DNA of 64,000 bases from Bacteroides sp. 51. GTDB taxonomy: Bacteria; Bacteroidota; Bacteroidia; Bacteroidales; Bacteroidaceae. How positions within the stretch are numbered: position 1 is the stretch's first letter; every line of letters starts with the position of its first letter. The position numbers and the translations under genes are program-made. Under the pieces are notes generated by a model. The model was not told where the DNA came from and ran no database searches. It saw nothing but the letters and a program-made list of their open reading frames with translations. The stretch is from assembly GCF_010500965.1 (NCBI RefSeq), contig NZ_QVMI01000012.1, positions 50,061-114,060 of the forward strand, written 5' to 3'. Shown piece by piece: positions 53,171 to 61,823 of the stretch.

Positions 53171-54601
53171 ATGATACGAAGTCTATTTTTAGTTATTACA
53201 ATATGCCTGTGCATAAAGATGCAGGCTATGGGAAAATTATTAGTCCCGGATACAATCTATCATAGCCGTTCTTATAATGAATTAACTGTCAAACCGATAA
53301 ATCCTTCTTACTTGAATGTTATGACATATTCGGGTTGGAAAGATAACTGGTTTGTGAATCTATCGGGAGGCACCACTGCTTTCCTGGGAAGTCCTCTCGG
53401 TTGTGAAGACTTGTTTGGAAGAATAAAACCGGCTATTACCCTATCATTGGGCAAATGGGTAACACCAGCCATTGGCGCGCGTGTATCTTATCAAGGATTC
53501 CAATTCAAAAACAGTATACCGGAAGATAGAGAGTATCAACACATACATGCCGATTTCCTTTGGAATGTGGCATCTCACTCTTACAATGCCCGTGACCAAC
53601 CATATTTGGATATTGTTCCCTACGTTGGGCTTGGCATTATACACAACAAGGATGCCGGGAACCATCCTTTTGCCTTCTCTTATGGCGTGATGGGACGTTA
53701 TCGTCTTTCTCATCGAACTCACTTGACTATGGAACTTGGTGGCACTACTACATTCAGAGACTTTGACGGCTACGGCGCTTCCAATAAGTTTGGTGATAAT
53801 CTGATGAGCCTCACAGCCGGTCTCTCTTTTACGATTGGTAAGGCAGGCTGGAAAAGAGTGGTAGATGCCAGACCCTATATTGAGCAAAATGAATGGTTAC
53901 TTGGCTATGCGTCATCACTGTCGGATAATAATCGTTTGCTTACTAACCGGCATAAAGACGATACGCAGGCTATTATGGAATTGAAAAAGATTTTGGAAAT
54001 CGAAGGTTTGTTAGAGTTATATAAAGACAAACTAATGGCCACTGGCAATAACTGTATTTCGCAAAAGAAGTTATTTCCAAAGAATGATTATAGTGGGCTC
54101 AATTCTCTTCGTTCACGGCTTTTGAATCATCGGTGGAATGGTGATCCAAAAGAATATCTTACTGATTCCATTCCGATAGATACTATCGCAGATATTGAAA
54201 GCAGAAAAAGAAACTCTTCTACTGCCAATGGTTGGGCGTGCGATTATTTATCGGAAATATCCAATGGGAGAAGTTGCATTGGAGCACCTATCTATTTCTT
54301 CTTTCAGTTAGGCACCAATCACTTGACTAATACATCTCAGTTGATTAATCTGGATGAGATTGCAAGAGTTGCCAGGAAGTATGGATTAAGTATTAGCATA
54401 TTGGGGGCGGCTGACAACGCAACAGGTACAGATGAGATCAATCGTTCATTGGGTTCCGGTCGCTCCAATTATATCAGCTCACAGTTAATACTGCGTGGAG
54501 TTGAAGAAAATAAGATTACAAAAGAAAATGTAGGTGGTATCAATACCTATTCACCAGTGGAAGCTAATCGCAACACAAAAGTTGTTTTGTATTCTCCCTA
54601 A
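53171..54601 (+). CDS. OmpA-type outer-membrane protein of the mobile element
   Basis: 476 residues with signal peptide (MIRSLFLVITICLCIKMQAM, then GK). The first about 240 residues have beta-barrel character (alternating strands ending in a LSFTIGKAGW-type strand). The C-terminal part resembles an OmpA/peptidoglycan-binding domain: YFFFQLGTNHLTNTSQLINLDEIARVA, ISILGAADNATGTDEINRSLGSGRSNYI (as short 'N-x-x-L-G-x-x-R' signature) and a final VEANRNTKVV. Such proteins anchor the outer membrane or modify surface properties of element-carrying cells. Confidence 0.8.
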   Translation: MIRSLFLVITICLCIKMQAMGKLLVPDTIYHSRSYNELTVKPINPSYLNVMTYSGWKDNWFVNLSGGTTAFLGSPLGCEDLFGRIKPAITLSLGKWVTPAIGARVSYQGFQFKNSIPEDREYQHIHADFLWNVASHSYNARDQPYLDIVPYVGLGIIHNKDAGNHPFAFSYGVMGRYRLSHRTHLTMELGGTTTFRDFDGYGASNKFGDNLMSLTAGLSFTIGKAGWKRVVDARPYIEQNEWLLGYASSLSDNNRLLTNRHKDDTQAIMELKKILEIEGLLELYKDKLMATGNNCISQKKLFPKNDYSGLNSLRSRLLNHRWNGDPKEYLTDSIPIDTIADIESRKRNSSTANGWACDYLSEISNGRSCIGAPIYFFFQLGTNHLTNTSQLINLDEIARVARKYGLSISILGAADNATGTDEINRSLGSGRSNYISSQLILRGVEENKITKENVGGINTYSPVEANRNTKVVLYSP

Positions 54602-54630
54602 AGCTCTAATTTTTAATAAAAACTTTGTTA

Positions 54631-54680
54631 TTGACTAAGAGAGAGGATTGCTCATATGGGCAATCCTCTCTCTTAGTCAA
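54631..54680. terminator. Perfect 20-bp stem-loop between convergent genes
   Basis: Arm 54631-54650 (starting TTGACTAAGAG) pairs without mismatch with 54661-54680 across a 10-nt loop. It lies between the stop of the OmpA-type gene (54601) and the stop of the - strand gene at 54685. It acts most likely as a bidirectional terminator, though it has no T-tract and the stem is unusually long and perfect. Confidence 0.7.
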
Positions 54681-54684
54681 TGAA

Positions 54685-55482
54685 TTACTTGTGAAGCAAT
54701 GCCGTGAACCAGACATCCAATTTATCAGGTGTCTGGAAAGTCTTAGCCATAAAGATAGCATAAACAACCTCTCCACCTTTCTTTTTTATTTGTTCTTTAA
54801 AATCCATCAGACTCTGACCGATAGTCAGCAGATCATCATTACAATTATTTCCTTTCAGATTATGATTGATATAGTAGTTCCGTTCAATTTTTCTTTCAGA
54901 CTTCTTTTTTGCAGAATGGAGACTTTTACGCTCCCCTGTATAAGTTATGTAGTCAAAGCCATGGGTTAATTGTGGAAAGAAATCCTCAATATGGTATGCT
55001 ATCGACTGAAATCTCCGATATCGCCAGTCTTTACTGCAAGGTATAAACATCACTACATACTCTTCTTGGGGAGCCAATACCTCTATGCAACTACCAAAAA
55101 AATCAATACCATTTCTCTTATTATTCTTGAACTCAAATATCTCATCACAGAAAAAACGTTGGTCTACACTGAGGTTATTTCGGTGACGACTGGGGAAGTA
55201 ATAGTCATAAAATACACATTTCACCCCTTTAAATTTAAACATCTTTAGCGGATTATATTTATCGAACTCACCAGGATTGGCAAAAGCATAAGTCAAAAAC
55301 GACTGTTTATCTCTGGCCAAAACAGTTTTCCTGCTCAACTGACTTCTTAGCTCCTTATCAACGGATAATTTAGCCGCATAGCGATAGGCTTCTCCTGCTT
55401 TCTTCAAACAGAAGAATGCAAATCTGATTGCTGCAATACTTATTGCAAGAAGGATAAAGTATATTATAATTGGCTTTACCAT
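54685..55482 (-). CDS. Membrane-anchored phosphoribosyltransferase-like protein
   Basis: 265 residues from the ATG at 55482 (a frame-open ATG at 55518 is an alternative); the first helix, MVKPIIIYFILLAISIAAI, is a membrane anchor. The C-terminal half resembles ComF-type phosphoribosyltransferases: MFIPCSKDWRYRRFQSIAYH (like 'P....R.R.RGFNQ'), then a region where the PRPP-binding loop should read VDDVxTTG but is instead CNDDLLTIGQSL, followed by GGEVVYAIFMAKT. The PRPP signature is degenerate, so catalysis is doubtful. Its neighbour in the same direction, the Fic gene, is separated by a hairpin at 55573. Confidence 0.6.
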   Translation of the reverse strand: MVKPIIIYFILLAISIAAIRFAFFCLKKAGEAYRYAAKLSVDKELRSQLSRKTVLARDKQSFLTYAFANPGEFDKYNPLKMFKFKGVKCVFYDYYFPSRHRNNLSVDQRFFCDEIFEFKNNKRNGIDFFGSCIEVLAPQEEYVVMFIPCSKDWRYRRFQSIAYHIEDFFPQLTHGFDYITYTGERKSLHSAKKKSERKIERNYYINHNLKGNNCNDDLLTIGQSLMDFKEQIKKKGGEVVYAIFMAKTFQTPDKLDVWFTALLHK

Positions 55483-55572
55483 GGTATTAAAAAAGCAAAG
55501 ACTTCCACTCAAATGCACTGATCAGACTGATCAGACGAGAAGCATAGAAAGTCATATATTTCAAACAAAGAT

Positions 55573-55599
55573 AAAAGTGCAACAAAGCATTGCACTTTT
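55573..55599 (-). terminator. Stem-loop after the Fic gene
   Basis: AAAAGTGCAA (55573-55582) and TTGCACTTTT (55590-55599) pair perfectly, 7-nt loop; T-run in both orientations. Nearby, at 55518-55535, CTGATCAGA is repeated in tandem. Confidence 0.7.
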
Positions 55600-55717
55600 A
55601 CTGTGGAGATATAATATACTGTTTATTGACATCACTGATAAATATTAGAGAATAAAATGTTATTTTTATCTCAGAAAATACAATTTTTGGCGAATATGGT
55701 TGCCTTAATGATAAATT

Positions 55718-57205
55718 TCAGCGAATTGTCCTGTTTATTATTTCTAATTTTGCTTGTGAGGGTTCCTCATAAGCATTACAGATGCGCAGATATTCTTTTA
55801 GTTCAGTAAAATTAGTACCATAAAGATTATCACTAAATTTCTGTAGTTTAGCCATTACGTTTATATAAGCGTTTGGGGCTTTTTGTCGTGTCAATTTTCT
55901 TAAAGCCAAAAGATAGTCTTCCCTAAAGACTGTTGGAACAATAATCCTTGTTTGATCTCCCTTAACGAGTTCTGCATTCATCATGATCCTGGCAATTCTA
56001 CCGTTGCCATCATTGAACGGATGGATCTCACTAATCATAAACATCATATATATGGCACGGGCAAAAGGATCTTTAAGGGCTGTGTAATACTTAAATCCAT
56101 AGTTCAGTGTACCTTTCACCAATTGGTGGTCAACAAATTCAGTGTTTCCTGCTCTATTGTTCTTAGTCTTAAATATGCCGGGTTCCAAATGTGGTCTTCC
56201 GTCAAGCAATATAGAATGTCGTGATTGTAGAATTGAATACAGTTCTTCGACTGAAGCTGGCACACGATTCATTTCTGCCCTGTTCGACAGCAATCTGAAT
56301 GTTCCGAGTATATCATGAGAATCTTCATCCCGGCGAGGAATCGGAATACCGGAATCGACGATTTGCTTTGCTTCGTCTATTTCAAATTCTGTTCCTTCGA
56401 TATAATTGGAAAAATAACTCTCAAAAAATGAGAATAACCTGAATGATTCTTCATCCCTGTTGCGGTTCGCACGTTCAACAAAGTATTCATCTTTAATAGC
56501 ATCAAATAAGATTTCGAATAATTCACCTCTGGCAGCATCGAATGGTATTCCTGCTGACATTGCTTTTGCAGATGGTGTACTGAGAACTTCTGAGGAATGT
56601 GTTGCCAATAGTGCGGATATAATTTTGTTAATCTTTTCAAACTCCTTTGTCATACCCAACTCCAAAGCTACAGAGTGTAATTTATCCCGATACACATTTA
56701 ATTTGGTCTCATTCCCTATTAAAAGTATTCTCTCTAATTTATTCTCTATGATGGAAATAGGCAGTACCTTAGATTCATCTCCGTTTTTGCGGGAGGTCTG
56801 CATATTCTCTAACATCCATCGATATTCTCCTGCAATAAACAGACCGTTATATGGCATATCATCCTTAGATGCAGCCGATCCCTTTTGCAGATTGATTACA
56901 ATTCCGGGAATATCTGTAATCCTTTTGTTTTGTGTTGTAGTAAGAAAAAAATCTCCACTGGCTGTCGGACGTAATTCTTTGGCGCTTCTGTGACTGATAA
57001 CAGCACCCGGATATCGCCACGCAAGAATGTCTATGATATTGCGTTTAACAATGTTCTCTACACGGTCTATTGTATTGGAGGTATAAAGTCTTGGTGCGAT
57101 TTTCTTTAACTTGCCTTCTTTTTCCAATTTGGAAATTTGCCTTGACACATTTGGGTCAGAAGAAGAAAAAATAATTTCTTTTGATAGTTCTACTTTATTT
57201 GGCAT
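55718..57205 (-). CDS. Fic-domain protein with AbiEi-like N-terminal domain
   Basis: 495 residues. The N-terminal about 120 residues look like an AbiEi-type winged helix (VSRQISKLEKEGKLKKIAPRLY, ISHRSAKEL). Residues 266-271, SNYIEG, match the inhibitory motif [S/T]xxxE[G/N] that blocks the Fic active site, and residues 395-403, HPFNDGNGR, are the catalytic motif for AMP transfer from ATP to a protein hydroxyl. The inhibitory motif precedes the Fic core in the same chain, as in class II Fic proteins. It should AMPylate a target when relieved of inhibition. Upstream inverted repeats around 57242-57267 suggest autoregulation through the winged helix. Lone operon on the mobile element. Confidence 0.92.
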   Translation of the reverse strand: MPNKVELSKEIIFSSSDPNVSRQISKLEKEGKLKKIAPRLYTSNTIDRVENIVKRNIIDILAWRYPGAVISHRSAKELRPTASGDFFLTTTQNKRITDIPGIVINLQKGSAASKDDMPYNGLFIAGEYRWMLENMQTSRKNGDESKVLPISIIENKLERILLIGNETKLNVYRDKLHSVALELGMTKEFEKINKIISALLATHSSEVLSTPSAKAMSAGIPFDAARGELFEILFDAIKDEYFVERANRNRDEESFRLFSFFESYFSNYIEGTEFEIDEAKQIVDSGIPIPRRDEDSHDILGTFRLLSNRAEMNRVPASVEELYSILQSRHSILLDGRPHLEPGIFKTKNNRAGNTEFVDHQLVKGTLNYGFKYYTALKDPFARAIYMMFMISEIHPFNDGNGRIARIMMNAELVKGDQTRIIVPTVFREDYLLALRKLTRQKAPNAYINVMAKLQKFSDNLYGTNFTELKEYLRICNAYEEPSQAKLEIINRTIR

Positions 57206-57230
57206 ACAAATTTTATTGAATTAGTGAGTA

Positions 57231-57267
57231 CAAATATACAAAATTCATCGAATAAAATCGGTGAATT
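57231..57267 (-). promoter_or_regulatory. Promoter and inverted repeat upstream of the Fic gene
   Basis: On the - strand TATATTTG (57238-57231) is a -7 match, 25 bp from the ATG at 57205. Just upstream AATTCATCG (57242-57250) and CGGTGAATT (57259-57267) form an inverted repeat with one mismatch. It covers the -33 region, so a repressor bound there, possibly the Fic protein's own winged helix, would block transcription. Confidence 0.5.
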
Positions 57268-57322
57268 GATAAATTTAAGAGAATAAGCTCATTCTCCCAT
57301 GTTGATTAGATAAAGTATTCTT

Positions 57323-58855
57323 TCATCGTATCTGCCTGTTTTCAGATTGACTTTGTTGTTCACTTGCTCCCTGTTCATAGTTTAGGGAAACTTGCTGGGT
57401 AAGCATAATATTATTGACCACTCTTCCTATTTGTTGCCGTTTCTCTTCATCTGATAAACCGGAATCAGTCAATGTTTTTTGTAACCGGTGTATCTCTGCC
57501 GCACTTAATTCATGAGAAAAGCTATTCTTGCCATCATTTACTTGCAATAAGAGTTTACTGTCTTCCTGGGGCGTCAATGTGCATTCTTTAAGATCAGGAA
57601 GTAGTGAAGAAAGGTCAACCTGTTTTTTTACTGCTGCATCTGTTGCAGCCTGCATCTGTTCTTCCTGGGATTTACCATCAATTTGTATGGCCAATGCCAT
57701 CAGAGAAGTGAACATGGCTGTCACCAATTCCATGATTGGGTCCATGCCTGGCATTCCAATACCGCTGTCTTCCGATGAAAGGAGCTTCTTCATCCACTCT
57801 TCAGGGGAAATTGATGTGTCTATAGTCGCAGTTTCATTCTGTAGAACTCCGGCAGTCTTGTATTTCGCCAACAAATCCGTTCCGTTCGACAAAGCCTGTA
57901 ACTTAATATTCCCTTTCTGTGCAATCTCCGCAAGGTAAGCAGCAGGATCAATGTCTCGTGAACTGCCATCTGTCGCAATCTGTTTCACCCCGAAATGAAG
58001 ATGTTCACCCGTTGTGCGTGTGCCGGTGTTACCAGATACACCTAACTGCTGACCGGCTTGCATCGTATCTCCAACTTTTACATCAATGGAAGATAAGTGT
58101 AGGTAGCTGACTTGACATTTCGTTTTGTCCGATCTTGTATATTCGAGTGTTACCGATTTCCCACCTGCTACTTGAGCATTTTGATTGACTGCTACTACCT
58201 TACCATTATTTTCCGTTGCTAACACTGCATCCCCTCTGGTCTGTATATCAATACCCTTGTGCATCTGCTGTCTGGATTTATCCATAGGATCCTGGCGTAA
58301 GCCAAAAGGTGATGTAATAAAAAGGAACTCCTCTCGTTTTAGAGGAAAAGAGTAATGCTCTTTCCTATCTTCCGTAAAACCTTGCGTCCGCATCTCCTCC
58401 ATAACCATCCTGTCATACTTATCTAATCCGTTACGTTCAATGATGTTTTGCAGGCTATGGGCATAATTTCCCCCGGTAGCATATCCCGCACGTTCCAATC
58501 CCGAAGTCCATCCTTTGTAATCATCTGGAGAGCACTGAAAACATGCTGAATAGCGGCTGTTCTCTTTCAGAAATTTGGAATGATGCTCATACGAATCCAT
58601 CACAGACGCATAACTGCAAAATTTCTCGTTGGGCTTGTCATCCGCATAAATCAGATACTGCCCACCTTCCTTTAACCAGCTTGATGTAGCTTTTATCCCG
58701 AAATGATTATTACCTTTCCGGGACAATTCACTTTGCCCATTACTGCTTTCCAGTATTCCCTGTGCCAGGGTTACGGAAGCGGGAATACCATACCTACGCA
58801 TCTGTTCCATCGCATACGCGGAGTATTGTGCGGCATATTCTGCATTCTTTCCCAT
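57323..58855 (-). CDS. Glucosaminidase + M23 peptidase muralytic protein
   Basis: 510 residues. Residues about 5-145 are a FlgJ/mannosyl-glycoprotein glucosaminidase domain (LAQGILESSNGQSELS with catalytic Glu36; NNHFGIK). Residues about 165-300 are an M23 metallopeptidase with complete zinc ligands: MHKGIDI (His199, Asp203) and GEHLHFGV (His285, His287). The C-terminal 200 residues carry no known domain. No signal peptide is seen, so export, if any, is by the transfer apparatus. Such bifunctional proteins open the cell wall for a conjugation pore. Last gene of the - strand transfer operon. Confidence 0.88.
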   Translation of the reverse strand: MGKNAEYAAQYSAYAMEQMRRYGIPASVTLAQGILESSNGQSELSRKGNNHFGIKATSSWLKEGGQYLIYADDKPNEKFCSYASVMDSYEHHSKFLKENSRYSACFQCSPDDYKGWTSGLERAGYATGGNYAHSLQNIIERNGLDKYDRMVMEEMRTQGFTEDRKEHYSFPLKREEFLFITSPFGLRQDPMDKSRQQMHKGIDIQTRGDAVLATENNGKVVAVNQNAQVAGGKSVTLEYTRSDKTKCQVSYLHLSSIDVKVGDTMQAGQQLGVSGNTGTRTTGEHLHFGVKQIATDGSSRDIDPAAYLAEIAQKGNIKLQALSNGTDLLAKYKTAGVLQNETATIDTSISPEEWMKKLLSSEDSGIGMPGMDPIMELVTAMFTSLMALAIQIDGKSQEEQMQAATDAAVKKQVDLSSLLPDLKECTLTPQEDSKLLLQVNDGKNSFSHELSAAEIHRLQKTLTDSGLSDEEKRQQIGRVVNNIMLTQQVSLNYEQGASEQQSQSENRQIR

Positions 58856-58886
58856 ATTTTCTGATATTTACCTGTTTGAGTTTTGA

Positions 58887-60659
58887 TTATTTGATGCCGA
58901 CTGTTCTTTCCCTACTTTCAGACTGTCCATTCTCTACTACCTGATAATTCTCTTGAGCAACCTGGTGCATCCGGTCGTTCTTGGCAAGAACAGCATTGGC
59001 AAGGGTATTCAATGGTAGAGCACCGGCCCGGTAAGCGGCGACTACTGTTTCAGGTAGTTGTATGCTGCATGGTATCTTATCAATAGTGGCAATAAGGTTG
59101 TTTCCTTGTAAGATCGGATTATCTATTCGTGGATTGATGGCTTCGTCAGGATAAACCTTATACTGCCGGACTGCTTGTGATATTCCTTCCTTATTCTCTA
59201 TCGCCTCATGACCTGCTTTATTGAACAGATTTAACCCACCCATACCAATTAATATCATCTTAAGAATCGGATTTTTGATGAACATTCCTACCAGGATTGA
59301 GGCAATAGGCAATATATTGTCTTTAAGATTGAGTGATTTCGTCTTTCCGGTAAAAAGTCCGACCAGTACATCCGGTAACATAGATATCACATAACCAAGT
59401 TTTTTGCCAATGTCACCCAGGCCATTTAACCCGACAGAACTCAATAATCCCGACCAACCATTCTCATTGTTTTGCGTCTGTTTCGGTGTATCTGTACCAG
59501 ATTCATGAGAATTCTGTGCACCATTGGCCTTTCTGGTTTCCTCACTCTTTTCAGTTTCTAACGTAGCTTCCTTTTCATCTTTCATCCGTTTTTGTTCAGC
59601 CAGAAACTCTTCTTCGTAGCCGGGAGCAATTACCAGTGGAATATTGTTATATTCGGTATGTTGATTTATCTCCGGTTGTGAATCGTTGTTGAGCTGCCAC
59701 ATTACCGGCTTGAAATCATCAACCCAAAATGGCTTCTTTGTTGGTATCCCCATTTTATTTATAAGTTGGCTATTACACGAAAGCACATATTCATTTTCAT
59801 ACGGCACGATCTTCCTACTTTCTTTGCGGAAGTCAGTAAATACATTCTGTTGTTCCCCGAACACCCCTTTACTGATACACTGCTCAATAGTCAACGTGTT
59901 GGATTCCGGTTTCTTGTCTAAAAAATGTTCAATTCCGGAGAATATAACTTCCGCCCCTGCCAACTTTGCGATAGCACCCCATGAGGAAAATCCTCCGGTA
60001 GTAATGACATCTGTTCCAAACGACAAAGCCTTGCCGGCCCCTTTCTCTACTACGGAGGGGTTATATGCTGCTTCACCTCTTTCTTCAATTTGTTGTTGCA
60101 GCGGTGATTTGGATAGGGATTGACTTAGCCCTAACAGACTTCCGGACATTCCTTTGCGTAGAATATATTCCATGGAAGACTTTGGCATTTGGTCTGCAAC
60201 CATTCGATCTACCATCATCTGTTCCACTCGATAATCCACGTAGGCGTAAGCAAGATCGGAACCAAGCTGTTTGGAAAGTTGGTCATATTGATCCCTGCCA
60301 ATTTCGCCGATCAATGTGTTTCGCCACTCACCGGCAATAAGACACAAATCCTGATTGATATCCTTTGATCCACCAATCTGGTCTTTGCACATATCCACAT
60401 AGTCTTCCGATGTTTTACTGTTCCATTCTCCGACCAGCCGGAGATATTGCATATTGTCAACCGGTACATGATGCATACCACCGGCCATTGATCGCATAAT
60501 ACCATTAAAACTTGTGGCATAATCTTTATACTCCTTCGCCTGTTTCCGGGAAAGTTCATTTTGAACATTCCGCATGACAGGTGCCAACTGTGCATTGAAA
60601 TACTGCTGCAAGCAATATTCAATCTCGGCAAATCGTTGCGACTGCTTTGGACTACTCAT
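58887..60659 (-). CDS. Large transfer-region protein with membrane segments
   Basis: 590 residues, family not recognised. The N-terminal 200 residues are helical (QSQRFAEIEYCLQQYF); around 220 a glycine-rich hydrophobic stretch follows; a low-complexity Glu/Lys/Asn linker lies at about 365-410; about 430-500 holds two membrane-like segments (VISMLPDVLVGLFTG, IASILVGMFIKNPILKMILIG). Start overlaps the preceding gene's stop by 4 bp (ATGA), so they are coupled. Context suggests a structural part of the transfer machine. Confidence 0.65.
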   Translation of the reverse strand: MSSPKQSQRFAEIEYCLQQYFNAQLAPVMRNVQNELSRKQAKEYKDYATSFNGIMRSMAGGMHHVPVDNMQYLRLVGEWNSKTSEDYVDMCKDQIGGSKDINQDLCLIAGEWRNTLIGEIGRDQYDQLSKQLGSDLAYAYVDYRVEQMMVDRMVADQMPKSSMEYILRKGMSGSLLGLSQSLSKSPLQQQIEERGEAAYNPSVVEKGAGKALSFGTDVITTGGFSSWGAIAKLAGAEVIFSGIEHFLDKKPESNTLTIEQCISKGVFGEQQNVFTDFRKESRKIVPYENEYVLSCNSQLINKMGIPTKKPFWVDDFKPVMWQLNNDSQPEINQHTEYNNIPLVIAPGYEEEFLAEQKRMKDEKEATLETEKSEETRKANGAQNSHESGTDTPKQTQNNENGWSGLLSSVGLNGLGDIGKKLGYVISMLPDVLVGLFTGKTKSLNLKDNILPIASILVGMFIKNPILKMILIGMGGLNLFNKAGHEAIENKEGISQAVRQYKVYPDEAINPRIDNPILQGNNLIATIDKIPCSIQLPETVVAAYRAGALPLNTLANAVLAKNDRMHQVAQENYQVVENGQSESRERTVGIK

Positions 60660-60940
60660 GAGATATTTAATTGTTTCATTAGCTGCACTTTGGTTTGTTC
60701 AATGGCATTGTGGTACACCTCCATCTGTTTGGGAAAATATTCTTCAAGTAAGGTGTCCTTATCAATCAGGTTTTGAATAAACCGGATAGCTACCTGCCTG
60801 GTGATTTCTATGGATGCTTCTCCGTCCTCGCGATTATTGAACCACGCTTTCGTCCACCAGCGGATTCCTGCCCGGTCGGGATAGACGGTGACAAGCCTTG
60901 GTATATCGAAACTTTGTACATCTATCTCCAGTTCTGCCAA
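60656..60940 (-). CDS. Short transfer-region ORF, possibly the 3' half of the upstream gene
   Basis: The conservative reading gives 94 residues beginning at a TTG (60940), since no ATG exists. The same frame is open upstream to the A9 run at 60982-60990 of the preceding gene, and a -1 slip there would join them into one protein of about 378 residues. The product has the segments VTVYPDRAGIRWWTKAWF and QVAIRFIQNLIDKD. It is helical near its end. It overlaps the next gene by 4 bp. Either this is an independent TTG-started gene or the tail of the M23-like protein. Confidence 0.6.
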   Translation of the reverse strand: MAELEIDVQSFDIPRLVTVYPDRAGIRWWTKAWFNNREDGEASIEITRQVAIRFIQNLIDKDTLLEEYFPKQMEVYHNAIEQTKVQLMKQLNIS

Positions 60941-60963
60941 TGGGTCGATAATTCCGTTACCGA

Positions 60964-61791
60964 CTAAGGCTTCGTCAGAAGTTTTTTTTTACCTTCTTCG
61001 CTCAGCCCGGAGAGAAATACCTGATGGCGAAGCGCCAGATAGCTCAGAAAATCGGCGATAAGCAGATTCTGTACTTTGGCAGCTATAGGTATTGATCTTT
61101 GTCCGATGCCCAAAGGATTGGCAAGTGACGGAATCATCTCGTAGAAATAGTTTTTGATGGAAGAGAATGAAAAGACGTTGCGCAACGATTGTTCCGTGTG
61201 TTGTGATAACAGATAGCGGCCATCATTCACTTCTGCCAGGTACTCAGGATAGAATCGGAGCATAAGCTCTTCTAATTCCGCTTGATTCTCATCATAGTCT
61301 GTTGGAACATCCATATCAATAGTCTCAAAGTCGGGTATACCCGTTTTTCCTTGTTGTTGCATCATCTTCAGATTACCATACAACATCGTGAGAAACTCAA
61401 GTGGATTGATCTCCTGACCATCATACTTCACTTCTAAGTGAAGAAGGTCTCCGCTTACGCTGACCACACTTCCTGCTTTTACTCGTGCGCCGAATGAAGC
61501 CAACGCATTGGATAAATGGGCGTATGTGACTTCGTATTTCTCGTAACGGATTACTTGAAACAGTCCGTGCTGCGGATTGCTACCGATACCTGTTACAATA
61601 CCGTCGGCTACCGCTGAAAGGATATAACGCTTCGTTACAAAGTCTATCCCATGGTGAAAAAAATCCTCCCCGGTCTGTGGGTGAAGTTGCTTTCCATAAT
61701 CCAATGAAATCTGTACATCTCCATTCTGCTCCTCAAAAGGCATGCAATAGCCACTCTTTGACTGTAAATTCATCTCTTGTGTATAGGTCAT
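60964..61791 (-). CDS. M23-like transfer protein with degenerate active site
   Basis: 275 residues. A lysostaphin/M23-type beta-sheet is visible: FFHHGIDFV provides the HxxxD pair, YAHLSNALASFGARVKAG and VSVSGDLLHLEV are the family strands. In the usual HLH motif the first His is replaced (LLHLEV), so one zinc ligand is missing and hydrolysis is doubtful. The last codons include an A9 run (KKK at 268-270) that could slip into the next gene. No signal peptide. Probably a structural cell-wall binding part of the transfer machine. Confidence 0.75.
   Translation of the reverse strand: MTYTQEMNLQSKSGYCMPFEEQNGDVQISLDYGKQLHPQTGEDFFHHGIDFVTKRYILSAVADGIVTGIGSNPQHGLFQVIRYEKYEVTYAHLSNALASFGARVKAGSVVSVSGDLLHLEVKYDGQEINPLEFLTMLYGNLKMMQQQGKTGIPDFETIDMDVPTDYDENQAELEELMLRFYPEYLAEVNDGRYLLSQHTEQSLRNVFSFSSIKNYFYEMIPSLANPLGIGQRSIPIAAKVQNLLIADFLSYLALRHQVFLSGLSEEGKKKLLTKP
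60982..60990 (-). other. A9 homopolymer, possible -1 frameshift site
   Basis: In the gene frame the - strand reads GGT AAA AAA AAA CTT, containing the slippery A-AAA-AAA heptamer. The gene stops six codons later (60964). In the -1 frame a TAA lies at the 5' edge of the run and the frame is then open through ACT TCT GAC... into the 94-residue ORF. The alternative is a missing A in the sequence or a phase-variable tract. Confidence 0.6.
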
Positions 61792-61823
61792 CTCTTTTTT
61801 TTGTCAGTTTTACATTTAACTAT

